Part shown: one piece after another, positions 42,441 to 53,015 of the stretch
Layout of the letters: every line of letters starts with the position of its first letter
Numbering within the stretch: the first letter of the stretch is position 1
From: Micrococcus porci
GTDB lineage: Bacteria > Actinomycetota > Actinomycetes > Actinomycetales > Micrococcaceae
Reading direction: 5' to 3'
Assembly (NCBI RefSeq): GCF_020097155.1
Contig: NZ_CP083691.1
Span: 1,612,001 to 1,676,000 of the forward strand
DNA: 64,000 nucleotides
Notes under the pieces: generated by a model
Told to the model about the DNA's origin: nothing
Databases searched by the model: none
What the model saw: the letters and a program-made list of their open reading frames with translations, nothing else
Translations under genes and position numbers: made by a program

Positions 42441-44900
42441 GTGAGGCCCGCCGGACCGGTCGACGCCCGGTGGGTTCCAGCGCTGCTGCTCTGCCTCGTG
42501 CTGGGTCAGGCGGCTCCCACCTGGCCGGCGTCGACAGCGGCCGCAGTGTCGCTCGGGTGCGCCGCCCTGGCGGCGGTGACGCTGACCCTGCGCCTCCGGA
42601 TTCGGCGCACCGGCTCGTCCCGCGTCCGCACGGGCGCCGCGACCGCCGTCGTGCTGGCCGGACTCTGTGGAGCCGTGCTCGTCCAGCACATCGCTGTCGA
42701 ACGATCAGGACGCGAGCAGGTCGGATGGATCGAGACCGTCGATACCGGCGGGCCCGTCCGCCTCGAGGTCACTGCCCAGGGCCCGGCGACCGCCGGGGAC
42801 TCCCGCTTCGGCCCCTCGTGGACCCGTCCGGTGACGGTGCAGCGGTTCGGGCACCCGCTGCGACCCCTCACGCCTCCCGCGGAGGCCACACTCACCGGAA
42901 CGGGGAGCCTCGACGCCGCCGCGAACGGCGCGGAGGTGCTGTGCGTCGTCGCCGAGCCGAGGCCGGCGGACGGCGCCCTGTTCCTCGCGGCACGGGCCGC
43001 TCCCGAGTCGGACGGCTGCGGGGAAGGCTCAACGGCCGCCTCCTCCGGCCCCACCGGCCGGGACGTGCTGCGCGCCCGATTCCGGGAGGCGGCGGCGGAC
43101 GGCGTCGGCCTGGCCCCGGAACTGGTGCCCGGGCTCGTCCTCGGGGACCGCACGGCGCAGTCGGAGCAGACGGACCAGGCCATGAAGGACGCCGGGCTGT
43201 CGCACCTCTCGGCGGTCTCCGGGGCGAACTGCGCCCTGCTCCTCGGGACGGTCGCCCTGGTCCTGCGATCCCTGCGCTGCCCGCGTGGCGTCGTCCTGGG
43301 CGCGGGGCTCGCCGTCCTGGGGGTGTTCGTCCTGGTGGTGGGGCCGGAGCCGTCCGTCCTGCGGGCGGCGGTGATGGGAGCCCTCGGAGCGCTGGCGGTG
43401 TTCCTGGGCCGCGGCCGCCAGGCCTTCGGGCTGCTCTGCGCCGGCGGCACCCTGCTGCTGGTCTCCGTCCCGGACCTGGCGGGGGAGATCGCGTTCCACC
43501 TCTCCCTGGCCGCGACGGCGGGCATCGTCCTGGTCGCCGCGCCCGTGGACCGGTGGCTGCACGGCCGACTGGGCCGCGTCCTGCCGGACCTGGCGGCGCG
43601 CGGGCTGTCCTCGTCGCTCGCGGTCACCCTCGCCGCGCACCTGGCCTGCCAGCCGATCCTGCTGGTCATGACGGGAACGGTGAGCCTCTGGGCGGTGCCC
43701 GCCAACCTCATGGCCGCGCCGGCCGTGGCGCCGGTGACGGTCCTGGGAACGCTCGCCGCCGCCCTCGTCGTGCCCGCACCGTGGGCGGCCGCCCCGCTGC
43801 TGTGGACCGTCCAGTGGCCGGCCGCGTGGATCGGTGTGACGGCCACGGCGGCCTCCGCGGCGCCGGGTGCGGTGCGGCCCTGGCCGGAGGGCGCGCTCGG
43901 CGTCGCGCTGGGGGCGCTGCTGACCGCCGCCACGCTGGCGGGGTTCCACGCCGTCCTCGTCCTCGAGCGCCGGCCGACGGCCCCCGTCCGGCGGGTGGGG
44001 CGGTCCGCCCGGGACGCCCGCGTGAGGGTCCCCGCCGGCGTCGTGCTCGCCGCCGTGCTGGCCGCCTCCGCGACGGGGGCGGCGGCCGCCGTGCTCGTCC
44101 CGCGCCCGCCCGGCACCGTGCCGGAGGGGTGGGCGGTGGCCGTCTGCGACGTCGGCCAGGGGGACATGACCGTCTTCCGCTCCGGGCCGGGCTCGGCCGT
44201 GGTCGCGGACGCCGGCCCGGACCCCGCGGCGGCCTCCCGCTGCCTGGACGACCTCCGCATCGAGCGCGTCGACGCCCTGCTGCTGACCCACCTCCATGCC
44301 GACCACGCCGCCGGCGCTCCCGGGCTGTCCGGGCCCCGCGCGGCCGCGGCTGTGCGCCACGGGGCGTGGTCCGGCTCCGGGGGAGGAGGAGGGGAGGAGC
44401 CCGGACTGGACGCGCCCGCGGGCTCCGCGCCCCTGACGACAGGCGACGAGGGCCGTGCCGGCGACGTCGCCTGGCGGGTCCTGCTGGCCGACCCGCGCGC
44501 CGCCGAGCAGAACGACTCCTCCGCCCAGCTGCTCGTCACGGTGACGACGCCGGCCGGTCCCGTCACCACCCTCGTCACCGGGGACATGGAGCAGGAGGCC
44601 TCCGCCGCCTGGGCCGCCGGGACGCGGTCGGACGCGGCGCCGCCTCCGCGGGTCGACCTGCTCAAGGTCGCCCACCACGGCGCCCGCAACGGCGGCCTGG
44701 ACGTCCCCCGCCGCGTGCGGGCCCGCCTCCAGGCCATCTCCGTCGGGGCGGACAACACCTACGGGCATCCGGCGGCGGCCACGGTCGCCGGGCTCGAGGA
44801 GCTGGGGCCCGTGCTCCGGACCGACCGGCACGGCACCGTGGCGCTCGTCCCCGGACCGGACGCCCGGCTCACCCCGTACACCGTCCGGCCCCCGACCTAG
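42441..44900 (+). CDS. comEC: ComEC/Rec2 DNA-uptake channel
   Basis: Inner-membrane channel for single-stranded DNA import. The 819 residues comprise N-terminal helices, the competence domain with about eight membrane helices (LSAVSGANCALLLG, about 254-267, is typical), and a C-terminal beta-lactamase-like domain. That domain has VCDVGQGDMTVFR (about 568-580), the metal motif THLHADHAAG (about 616-625), VTGDMEQEA and VAHHGARNGG. The intact metal motifs suggest an active nuclease domain. GTG at 42441 has no clear ribosome-binding site. The TAG stop is part of the holA -10 box. Confidence 0.94.
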   Translation: MRPAGPVDARWVPALLLCLVLGQAAPTWPASTAAAVSLGCAALAAVTLTLRLRIRRTGSSRVRTGAATAVVLAGLCGAVLVQHIAVERSGREQVGWIETVDTGGPVRLEVTAQGPATAGDSRFGPSWTRPVTVQRFGHPLRPLTPPAEATLTGTGSLDAAANGAEVLCVVAEPRPADGALFLAARAAPESDGCGEGSTAASSGPTGRDVLRARFREAAADGVGLAPELVPGLVLGDRTAQSEQTDQAMKDAGLSHLSAVSGANCALLLGTVALVLRSLRCPRGVVLGAGLAVLGVFVLVVGPEPSVLRAAVMGALGALAVFLGRGRQAFGLLCAGGTLLLVSVPDLAGEIAFHLSLAATAGIVLVAAPVDRWLHGRLGRVLPDLAARGLSSSLAVTLAAHLACQPILLVMTGTVSLWAVPANLMAAPAVAPVTVLGTLAAALVVPAPWAAAPLLWTVQWPAAWIGVTATAASAAPGAVRPWPEGALGVALGALLTAATLAGFHAVLVLERRPTAPVRRVGRSARDARVRVPAGVVLAAVLAASATGAAAAVLVPRPPGTVPEGWAVAVCDVGQGDMTVFRSGPGSAVVADAGPDPAAASRCLDDLRIERVDALLLTHLHADHAAGAPGLSGPRAAAAVRHGAWSGSGGGGGEEPGLDAPAGSAPLTTGDEGRAGDVAWRVLLADPRAAEQNDSSAQLLVTVTTPAGPVTTLVTGDMEQEASAAWAAGTRSDAAPPPRVDLLKVAHHGARNGGLDVPRRVRARLQAISVGADNTYGHPAAATVAGLEELGPVLRTDRHGTVALVPGPDARLTPYTVRPPT

Positions 44901-44903
44901 GAT
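44898..44903 (+). promoter_or_regulatory. -10 box of holA, overlapping the comEC stop
   Basis: TAGGAT, whose first three bases are the comEC stop codon. It ends six bases before the holA ATG, predicting a leaderless holA transcript separate from the competence genes. Confidence 0.55.
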
Positions 44904-44909
44904 GGGGGC

Positions 44910-45932
44910 ATGTCCGCCGCACGCAGCACCCGTTCCGCCCGAGGCGCCCGCGGCGTCGACCCGTTGGCCTGGCGCCGGGCCGAGCCCGCGCCGCTGATGC
45001 TGCTGCGCGGCCCGGAGGAGTATGCGGCCCGCTGGGTCGCCGACCGCGTGGTCGCGACGCTGCAGGCGCGTCACGGCTCACTGGAGACCCACCGGCTGCG
45101 GGCGTCCGACTACCAGGCCGGCCAGCTCGCGCTCGCCGCGAGCCCGTCGCTGTTCGCCGAGCCCACGCTCATCCGCGTGGACGGGCTGGAGTCCATGAAC
45201 GACGCCTTCCTCGAGGACGCCCTGCGCCTCGTCGCCCAGGGCCCCGGTGCGGACGACGTCACCGTGCTGCTCCGGCACACCGGCGGCAGCCGCGGCAAGA
45301 GGCTGATCGACGCCGTCGCCGCGGCCGGCGTCGTCGTGGAGTGCCCCGCCCTGAAGAAGGACGAGGACCGGCTCGCCCTGGTCCAGGCGGAGTTCCGCGA
45401 GGCCCGCCGCCGGATCGACGAGGACGCCGCGCGCGCCCTGGTCCGCGCCACGGGCGCCTCCCTCACGGACCTGGCCTCGGCCTGCCGCCAGCTGATCGAG
45501 GACGTCGAGGGGACCGTCACCCCGCAGACCGTGGAGACGTACTACGGCGGGCGTGTGGAGGCGACCAGCTTCGCCGTCGCGGACGCGACGCTGGAAGGTC
45601 ACGCGGCGCGGGCCGTCTCCCTCACCCGGCACGCCCTGGCCACCGGGGTGCACCCGGTGATGATCACCTCCGCGCTGGCCGTGAAGGCGCGGCAGGTGGC
45701 CCGCATCATCGACGCGCGGGCCGGTCAGGGCGAGCTGGCGTCGATCCTCGGGGTGGCGCCCTTCCAGGTGCGGTTCATCCAGCAGGCGGCCCGTCACTGG
45801 ACGCCGGCGGGGATCGCCCGGGCGGTGGAGTGGATCGCCCAGGCCGACGCCGAGGTCAAGGGCGCCGCGCGGGACGCGGATTTCGCCGTGGAGCGTGCCG
45901 TCATCCGGGTCGCCACCGCGGTCTCCCGCTGA
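44910..45932 (+). CDS. holA: DNA polymerase III delta subunit
   Basis: Opens the beta clamp within the clamp loader. The 340 residues begin with the PLMLLRGPEEYAA type opening (about 26-38, the delta subunit's degenerate nucleotide-binding start). They continue with SLFAEPTLIRVDGLES (about 79-94) and the C-terminal helical domain with ATGVHPVMITSALAVKARQV (about 246-265). ATG at 44910 lacks a Shine-Dalgarno sequence. It is followed by a terminator and convergent rpsT, an arrangement common in many bacteria. Confidence 0.94.
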   Translation: MSAARSTRSARGARGVDPLAWRRAEPAPLMLLRGPEEYAARWVADRVVATLQARHGSLETHRLRASDYQAGQLALAASPSLFAEPTLIRVDGLESMNDAFLEDALRLVAQGPGADDVTVLLRHTGGSRGKRLIDAVAAAGVVVECPALKKDEDRLALVQAEFREARRRIDEDAARALVRATGASLTDLASACRQLIEDVEGTVTPQTVETYYGGRVEATSFAVADATLEGHAARAVSLTRHALATGVHPVMITSALAVKARQVARIIDARAGQGELASILGVAPFQVRFIQQAARHWTPAGIARAVEWIAQADAEVKGAARDADFAVERAVIRVATAVSR

Positions 45933-45977
45933 GCCGTGCCCGGACGCCCCGGGCCCCGTGGTGACCCCCCTGGACGA

Positions 45978-46012
45978 CGACGGCCCCCGACCGGTGAGGT
46001 CGGGGGCCGTCG
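45978..46012. terminator. bidirectional terminator between holA and rpsT
   Basis: Perfect 15-base stem, 45978-45992 with 45998-46012 (CGACGGCCCCCGACC and its complement), around a 5-base loop. It is the strongest hairpin in the window. Confidence 0.8.
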
Positions 46013-46029
46013 CGCACGGCGTGCGTGGA

Positions 46030-46296
46030 TCAGCCGAGGAGGGCCTTCACGCGGGCGGCGATGCCGGACTTGCGGTTCGCGGCCTGGTTCTTGTGGATGA
46101 CGCCCTTGGAGGCGGCCTTGTCCAGCTTGCGGGAGGCGGTGCGCAGCGCCTCGACGGCGGCGTCCTGCTCGCCGGCCGCGACGGCCTTGTCCACGGCGCG
46201 GATGGCCGTCTTCAGCTCGGACTTCACCGCGATGTTGCGCTGGCGCGCCTTCTCGTTGGTGAGGATGCGCTTCTTCTGGGACTTGATGTTAGCCAA
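46030..46296 (-). CDS. rpsT: 30S ribosomal protein S20, TTG start
   Basis: Early-binding 16S rRNA protein. The 88 residues are wholly helical and basic, starting [20 protein letters not shown] and ending AARVKALLG, the usual length. The first codon is TTG at 46296: the next in-frame residues ANIKSQ are the invariant S20 start, and GAAGGA lies seven bases before it. Upstream in-frame GTG/ATG codons would add residues unlike any S20. A weak initiation codon on an abundant ribosomal protein is unusual and may be regulatory. Confidence 0.95.
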   Translation of the reverse strand: MANIKSQKKRILTNEKARQRNIAVKSELKTAIRAVDKAVAAGEQDAAVEALRTASRKLDKAASKGVIHKNQAANRKSGIAARVKALLG

Positions 46297-46517
46297 ATCG
46301 GGTCCTTCGTCTGCTGCGCTCGGCGGTCCCGCCGGCGCGGATGTACAGGGGGTCGTGGAGGGTGCCCGGGTCCGATGACTGAGCGGCGTGGGGAACACCG
46401 ATGGTGCGACCGTCCCGGGGGTGCCCGTCGACCGGCGGACACAATGCAGGAGAGCCTACCATCCGGCCCGCCGCATCCTGATCCCGGGGCGGCCCGGCGT
46501 GGCGCGGTCGGGCGGCG

Positions 46518-47117
46518 TCAGCGGTCCCAGCCCTGGGCGCGGGCCAGTGCCTCGGCCACGGCGTCGAACCGCGAGCGCTCCAGGACCCCGCCCTCCCGAC
46601 GCACGGCGGCCGGGTCGACGCGGAGGATGCGGTCCAGCTTGGCCTCCGAGGCGCGTCCGCCCCGGTCCCAGGGTCCGGTGCCCACGTCGACGTAGTCGGC
46701 GTCGCGACGGGCGGCGTTGGTGTGGTCCTTGCTCGTGAGCATCAGGGCGAGCAGGAGGTCGCCGTCCCGGCCGACCAGGAGCACGGGGCGGTCTTTTCCG
46801 CGACCGTCCATCTCCTCGAACGGCACCCACGTCCAGACGACCTCGCCGGGGTCGGGCGTCGCCCCCGGAACCGGGGCGTACTCGACGCGGGCCCGGCCGG
46901 TGAAGTCCGGCAGCAGAGCATGGTCGGAGCCGGCGCCTCCGGAGCGCGCCCCGCGCGTCTCCTCGGCGTCCGCCCGACGCCGGCGGCCGGCGCGCGAGGC
47001 AGGGGAGGAGGGGGCGGCGCCGCGAGTCGTGCCGGCGCCGGACATGGAGCGCACCTGCTCCACGAGCCGCAGGGCGGTCCGGCCGAGGGTGAGGGCGCGC
47101 TGGAAGTCGAAGGCCAT
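46518..47117 (-). CDS. orphan PemK/MazF-like protein
   Basis: 199 residues with a C-terminal PemK-type fold. [20 protein letters not shown] (about 92-111) and [20 protein letters not shown] (112-131) match the loop and strand that carry the catalytic Arg and Ser/Thr in MazF/PemK RNases. The first 80 residues are a helix plus a basic disordered linker. No antitoxin-like gene is adjacent. Such stand-alone copies are common beside lepA in Micrococcales and may not be toxins. ATG at 47117 has no Shine-Dalgarno sequence; TAGATT ends six bases before it. Confidence 0.78.
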   Translation of the reverse strand: MAFDFQRALTLGRTALRLVEQVRSMSGAGTTRGAAPSSPASRAGRRRRADAEETRGARSGGAGSDHALLPDFTGRARVEYAPVPGATPDPGEVVWTWVPFEEMDGRGKDRPVLLVGRDGDLLLALMLTSKDHTNAARRDADYVDVGTGPWDRGGRASEAKLDRILRVDPAAVRREGGVLERSRFDAVAEALARAQGWDR

Positions 47118-47123
47118 GGCCCG

Positions 47124-47129
47124 AATCTA
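47124..47129 (-). promoter_or_regulatory. -10 box of the PemK-like gene, leaderless
   Basis: TAGATT on the minus strand, six bases before the ATG at 47117, which has no ribosome-binding site. Confidence 0.5.
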
Positions 47130-47235
47130 TCGCCCCCCGCCGCGCGCGGGCGGCTCCCCGGCGCCTCGGCCGACGGGCGCATGGAAGAATGGGCGGTCAG
47201 TGTCCGAAGCCCCCGAGCCGATCAAGGATGTGCCC

Positions 47236-49086
<1,851 letters not shown>

Positions 49087-50364
49087 GTGCCCTCCGTCCT
49101 GCCCGTGGGCCTGCCCGTGCCCGACGACGGCGCCCTGCCGCCCGCCTCCGTGGCGGCGGTCCGCGCGGCGTCGGCGACGGGGGAGCCGCGCACGTTCAGC
49201 CTGTACGTGCACGTGCCGTTCTGCACGGTGCGCTGCGGATACTGCGACTTCAACACGTACACGGCCGAGTCCTTCGGCCCGGGCGCCGGCCGCGGCGACT
49301 ACGTGGACTCGGCACTCGCGGAGCTGGACTTCGCGGCGGGCGTCCTCGAGCGCTCGCGGGTGCCGGCGCGTCCCCTGCACACGGTGTTCGTCGGAGGGGG
49401 CACGCCCACGCTCCTCCCCGCCGAGCACCTCGTGCGGATCCTCGCGCACGCACGCGAGCGGTTCGGCCTGGCCGAGGGCGCGGAGGTGACCACCGAGGCC
49501 AACCCGGACACCCTCACCCCGGAGTACGTCGCGGAGCTGGCCGCGGGCGGGTTCACGCGGCTGTCCGTGGGCATGCAGTCCGCCGTGCCCCACGTGCTGG
49601 CCACGCTGGAGCGCACGCACGCCCCGGAGAACGTGCCGGCCGCCGTCGCCGCGGCGCGCGCGTCCGGGATGGAGGTGTCGCTGGACCTGATCTACGGCAC
49701 GCCCGGGGAGTCCCTGGCGGACTGGCGCACCACCCTGGAGGCCGCGATCGCGATGGCCCCGGACCACGTCAGCGCATACTCGCTGATCGTGGAGGAGGGC
49801 ACGCGCTTCGGCGCGCAGGTGGCCCGCGGCGAGGTCGCGGACGTGGACCCGGACGACCAGGCGGACAAGTACCTGCTGGCGGACGAGCTCCTCTCCGCCG
49901 CCGGGTACCGCTGGTACGAGGTCTCCAACTGGGCGCACGACCCGGCCGGGGCCGGTGTCCACCGGGCCCGTCACAACGTGGCCTACTGGGAGGACCAGGA
50001 CTGGTGGGGCGTGGGTCCGGGGGCCCACTCGCACGTCGCCGGCACGCGCTTCTGGAACGCCAAGCACCCGGCCGCGTACGCGCAGCGGCTGGCCACGGGC
50101 GTCACGCCCGCCGTGGGGAGGGAGATGCCCGACGACGAGGCACGCCGCCTGGAGCGGATCATGCTCGCCGCGCGCACCGTGGAGGGGCTGGACCTGTCCG
50201 AGGTGCGGGGCTCCCTGGAGCCGGAGGCGCTGCGCCGACGCGTGGCGGCGCTCATCGGCGAGGGACTCGTGGAGGGCCCGGCGGCCCTGCGGGGTCGGAT
50301 CGTGCCGACGCTGGAGGGGCGGCTGCGGAACGACAGGATCGTGCGGGACCTCGCCGGGTTCTGA
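49087..50364 (+). CDS. hemW: radical SAM heme chaperone HemW
   Basis: Delivers heme to target enzymes; often misnamed coproporphyrinogen III oxidase. The 425 residues contain the radical SAM cluster motif CTVRCGYC (about 47-54) after SLYVHVPF. Also present are VFVGGGTPTLLPAEHL (about 101-116), SVGMQSAVPHVLATLERTH (about 159-177) and the HemW-type C-terminal winged helix. A true HemN would have a different N-terminal extension. The GTG start follows the lepA TAA with no spacing, so the two are coupled. Confidence 0.93.
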   Translation: MPSVLPVGLPVPDDGALPPASVAAVRAASATGEPRTFSLYVHVPFCTVRCGYCDFNTYTAESFGPGAGRGDYVDSALAELDFAAGVLERSRVPARPLHTVFVGGGTPTLLPAEHLVRILAHARERFGLAEGAEVTTEANPDTLTPEYVAELAAGGFTRLSVGMQSAVPHVLATLERTHAPENVPAAVAAARASGMEVSLDLIYGTPGESLADWRTTLEAAIAMAPDHVSAYSLIVEEGTRFGAQVARGEVADVDPDDQADKYLLADELLSAAGYRWYEVSNWAHDPAGAGVHRARHNVAYWEDQDWWGVGPGAHSHVAGTRFWNAKHPAAYAQRLATGVTPAVGREMPDDEARRLERIMLAARTVEGLDLSEVRGSLEPEALRRRVAALIGEGLVEGPAALRGRIVPTLEGRLRNDRIVRDLAGF

Positions 50365-50386
50365 CGGACCCGGCTCGGCCGACGGG

Positions 50387-50842
50387 TCAGCGCAGGAGGC
50401 GCGGGCTGAACGGGTACCGGAAGGGCCGGCCCTTCGCCACCTGGGAGGCGCCCATGACGCCGTAGAGGGCCAGCGCGATCCACAGCAGGGCGCCGAGGAT
50501 CGCGAGCAGCCCGCCGAGCAGCGGCACGCCGCCGAGCAGGAACAGCAGGACGATCAGCAGGGTGGGCGCGAGGGAGAAGTTCAGGGCCTCGCGGGACTCC
50601 TGAGCCGTGAACGGGCCGCGGTCCCGGTAGAGCAGCCACATCACCAGGGGGCCGGGCAGGCCGCACGCGAGGCTGAGGTGGGACAGGGCTGCGCGATCGC
50701 GGTCCTGCTTGGCGGTGAGGGGCGCGCGGCCGCCGGCGGCGTCGCGCAGCCAGGCGGGGGCCTCGTGGGCCGCGCTCCCGCCCGCGGCGCGGCGCGGGGT
50801 CGCGGTCTCGCCGGCGGGGGTGGTGCTGGGGGTGGTGGCCAC
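50387..50842 (-). CDS. DUF4870 family membrane protein
   Basis: 151 residues with a disordered Thr/Ala-rich N-terminus of about 45 residues. The rest is the DUF4870 fold: ALSHLSLACGLPGPLVMWLL (about 52-71), ESREALNFSLA (about 83-93) and two closely spaced helices. Function unknown. The GTG start at 50842 follows GAGGAGC, and TACACT (50910-50905, minus strand) is a plausible -10 box. It is convergent with hemW across 22 bases. Confidence 0.87.
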   Translation of the reverse strand: MATTPSTTPAGETATPRRAAGGSAAHEAPAWLRDAAGGRAPLTAKQDRDRAALSHLSLACGLPGPLVMWLLYRDRGPFTAQESREALNFSLAPTLLIVLLFLLGGVPLLGGLLAILGALLWIALALYGVMGASQVAKGRPFRYPFSPRLLR

Positions 50843-50957
50843 GGTGCTCCTCTGTCGTCCTGCCGCCCGGTGCCGCGGGCGTCGTCCGGGGCGGGGCCTG
50901 CCCCAGTGTAGACGCAGGGGGTGGAGACGGGGTGGCGGCCCCGCCGGGGCCGGCGGG

Positions 50958-51815
50958 TCAGGCCCCCGGGGCGGTGAGGAAGTCGATCAGCTCCTCCACC
51001 CGGCCCAGCAGGGCGGGCTCGAGATCGGCGTAGGTCCGCACGTGGGAGAGCAGCCGCTTCCAGCCCAGGCCCGTGGCCTCTTTGGTGCCCGCGGGCCAGC
51101 CGAGGCCGCGGAGGACGCCGGTCTTCCAGTCCTGGCCGCGGGGCACCACCGGCCAGGCGTCGATGCCGAGCACGGCGGGCTTGATGACCTGCCACACGTC
51201 CACGTACGGGTGGCCCAGGATCAGGACGTTGCCGGCGGCGCCGGGCACGGCCATGGCCTCGGCGGCGAGGCGCTCCTCCTTCGAGCCGGCGACGAGGTGG
51301 TCGACGAGGATCCCGAGGCGGCGGCCCGGGCCGGGGGCGAAGTCGCGGATCGCCCCGGGGAGGTCGTCGACGCCGTGGAGGGGTTCCACCACGATCCCCT
51401 CGAGGCGCAGGTCCTCGCCCCAGACCTTCTCCACGAGCTCGGCGTCGTGCACGCCCTCCACCCAGATCCGCGACGCGCGGGCGGTCCGGGCGCGCGCGCC
51501 CTCGACCCGCCGGGAGCCGGAGGCGGTGCGGGCGGCGGCCGCCGGGGCGGCCGACCGCGGGGGCACGAGCACGACGGGGGAGCCGTCGACCCAGAAGCCC
51601 GGGCCGAGGGGGAAGCCGCGGCGGACGCCCCGTCGGTCCTCGAGGACGACCACGTGGGTGCCGCCGGAGCGCTCCACGCGCACCACGGCCCCGACGAATC
51701 CGCTGGCCACGTCCTCGACCACCGTCCCCGGGGTGGCGGGCGCCTCCCCGGCGGTGCGTCCGGCGGGGCGGGCGAGGTCCTCGTGGGCCCCCGGGCCCCA
51801 GCTGCTCCAGTCCAT
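50958..51815 (-). CDS. DUF3097 family protein
   Basis: 285-residue cytoplasmic protein of unknown function, found in actinobacteria. It is marked by ASRIWVEGVHDAELVEKVWG, then LRLEGIVVEPLHGVDDLP, LGILVDHLVAGSKE and VLILGHPYVDVWQVIKP. The middle part (about residues 115-230) resembles a TOPRIM-like fold with its acidic E..DxD-type positions (EGVHD, LVDHL). A nucleic-acid role is therefore conceivable but unproven. The start is ATG 51815. TAGGGT ends seven bases upstream and overlaps the alternative GTG at 51824. No Shine-Dalgarno sequence. Confidence 0.85.
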   Translation of the reverse strand: MDWSSWGPGAHEDLARPAGRTAGEAPATPGTVVEDVASGFVGAVVRVERSGGTHVVVLEDRRGVRRGFPLGPGFWVDGSPVVLVPPRSAAPAAAARTASGSRRVEGARARTARASRIWVEGVHDAELVEKVWGEDLRLEGIVVEPLHGVDDLPGAIRDFAPGPGRRLGILVDHLVAGSKEERLAAEAMAVPGAAGNVLILGHPYVDVWQVIKPAVLGIDAWPVVPRGQDWKTGVLRGLGWPAGTKEATGLGWKRLLSHVRTYADLEPALLGRVEELIDFLTAPGA

Positions 51816-51822
51816 GCGGGCC

Positions 51823-51828
51823 ACCCTA
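51823..51828 (-). promoter_or_regulatory. -10 box of the DUF3097 gene, leaderless
   Basis: TAGGGT on the minus strand, seven bases before ATG 51815. Confidence 0.45.
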
Positions 51829-51897
51829 GCGAGGTGCCCGGCTCCGCCGGAGGCGGAATCGGGGCGCGCGGTCCGGGCGGCGCGTCCCGCCGATGGC

Positions 51898-51929
51898 TAG
51901 CATTGGCACTTGGCGCCGGTGAGTGCCAG
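51898..51929 (+). promoter_or_regulatory. CIRCE operator overlapping the hrcA -10 box
   Basis: TTGGCACTT (51903-51911), nine-base spacer, GAGTGCCAG (51921-51929): the CIRCE pattern TTAGCACTC-N9-GAGTGCTAA. The arms match each other at seven of nine positions. TAGCAT at 51898-51903 is the probable -10 box and runs into the left arm. HrcA bound here would block RNA polymerase, giving heat-inducible autoregulation of hrcA-dnaJ-rsmE. Confidence 0.85.
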
Positions 51930-51976
51930 CGCGGGGCCCGGGGTCCCGCTCGTCGTCGTGAGGAGAGGAGCGCACC

Positions 51977-52990
51977 GTGACCGAGCAGCCCCGCCGTCTC
52001 CAGGTGCTGCAGGCGATCGTGGAGGACTACGTGTCCCTGCGCGAGCCGGTGGGCTCCAAGGCGCTCGTCGAGCGCCACGCCCTGGGCGTCTCCTCCGCCA
52101 CGGTGCGCAACGACATGGCGGCCCTCGAGGAGGAGGGGCTGATCGTGGCCCCGCACACCTCCGCCGGACGCGTCCCCACGGACAAGGGCTACCGGGTCTT
52201 CGTGGACCGCATCTCCGAGGTCAAGCCGCTCTCCGCGGCCGAGCGCCGCGCCGTGCGCACCCTGCTGGACTCCGAGGCGGACACCGAGTCCATGATGGAG
52301 GCCACCGTCCGGCTCCTCGCCCAGCTCACCCGACAGGTGGCCGTGGTCCAGTTCCCCCACGAGGACGGCTCCACGGTCCGCCATCTGGACCTGGTCGCGC
52401 TCACCCCCGAGCGCGTCCTCGTGGTGCTGATCCTCTCCACGGGGCGGATCGAGCAGCGCACGGTGGCACTGGCCCGGCCGGTGCAGGACGAGGACCTCGC
52501 GGCCCTGCGCGCGGTCCTGCTGCCCGTCATCGAGGGCCTGGGACCGGCGCAGGCGGCGGCCGTCCTGGACACCCCGCTCGAGGGGCTGCCCCCGGCCCGA
52601 CGCGCGGCCGCGGTCGACGTCGTCGGGGCGGTTCGCGGTCTGCTCGAGGCCGAGCGGCAGGACCGCATCGTGCTCGCCGGCACCGCCAACCTGGCGCGCA
52701 GCACGGACGACTTCCACTCGTCCATCGGCCCCATCCTCGAGGCGCTGGAGGAGCAGGTCGTGCTGCTGCGCCTGCTCACCGAGATGGGGCAGGACGCCCA
52801 CGGCGTCTCCGTCCGGATCGGCGCCGAGAACGGGGCGTCGCTGGCGGACACGTCCGTCGTCGCCGCCGCCTACGGCCCGGGCGCCGTCGCCAAGGTCGGC
52901 GTCATCGGGCCCACCCGCATGGACTACCCCGGGACCATGGCCGCCGTGCGCGCGATCGCCCGGTACCTGTCCCGCATCCTGACCACCTGA
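51977..52990 (+). CDS. hrcA: heat-inducible transcription repressor HrcA
   Basis: Represses CIRCE-controlled heat-shock genes and needs GroEL for activity. The 337 residues have an N-terminal winged helix ([20 protein letters not shown], about 10-29; [18 protein letters not shown], about 37-54) and a GAF-like dimerisation domain. The conserved end is [20 protein letters not shown]. The GTG start at 51977 follows GAGGAGAGGAG. The operator lies 48 bases upstream. dnaJ follows after 25 bases. Confidence 0.96.
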   Translation: MTEQPRRLQVLQAIVEDYVSLREPVGSKALVERHALGVSSATVRNDMAALEEEGLIVAPHTSAGRVPTDKGYRVFVDRISEVKPLSAAERRAVRTLLDSEADTESMMEATVRLLAQLTRQVAVVQFPHEDGSTVRHLDLVALTPERVLVVLILSTGRIEQRTVALARPVQDEDLAALRAVLLPVIEGLGPAQAAAVLDTPLEGLPPARRAAAVDVVGAVRGLLEAERQDRIVLAGTANLARSTDDFHSSIGPILEALEEQVVLLRLLTEMGQDAHGVSVRIGAENGASLADTSVVAAAYGPGAVAKVGVIGPTRMDYPGTMAAVRAIARYLSRILTT

Positions 52991-53015
52991 ACCTGACCCC
53001 ACCGGAGGAAGACCC

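Noticed and set aside
42506..45074. Long antisense frames opposite comEC and holA
   Set aside because: No domain similarity is visible, and codon composition matches antisense shadow.
46456..46830. Extra minus-strand frame over the PemK-like gene
   Set aside because: It is an out-of-frame shadow with a Pro/Arg/Gly-rich translation, while the overlapping frame has a recognisable PemK fold.
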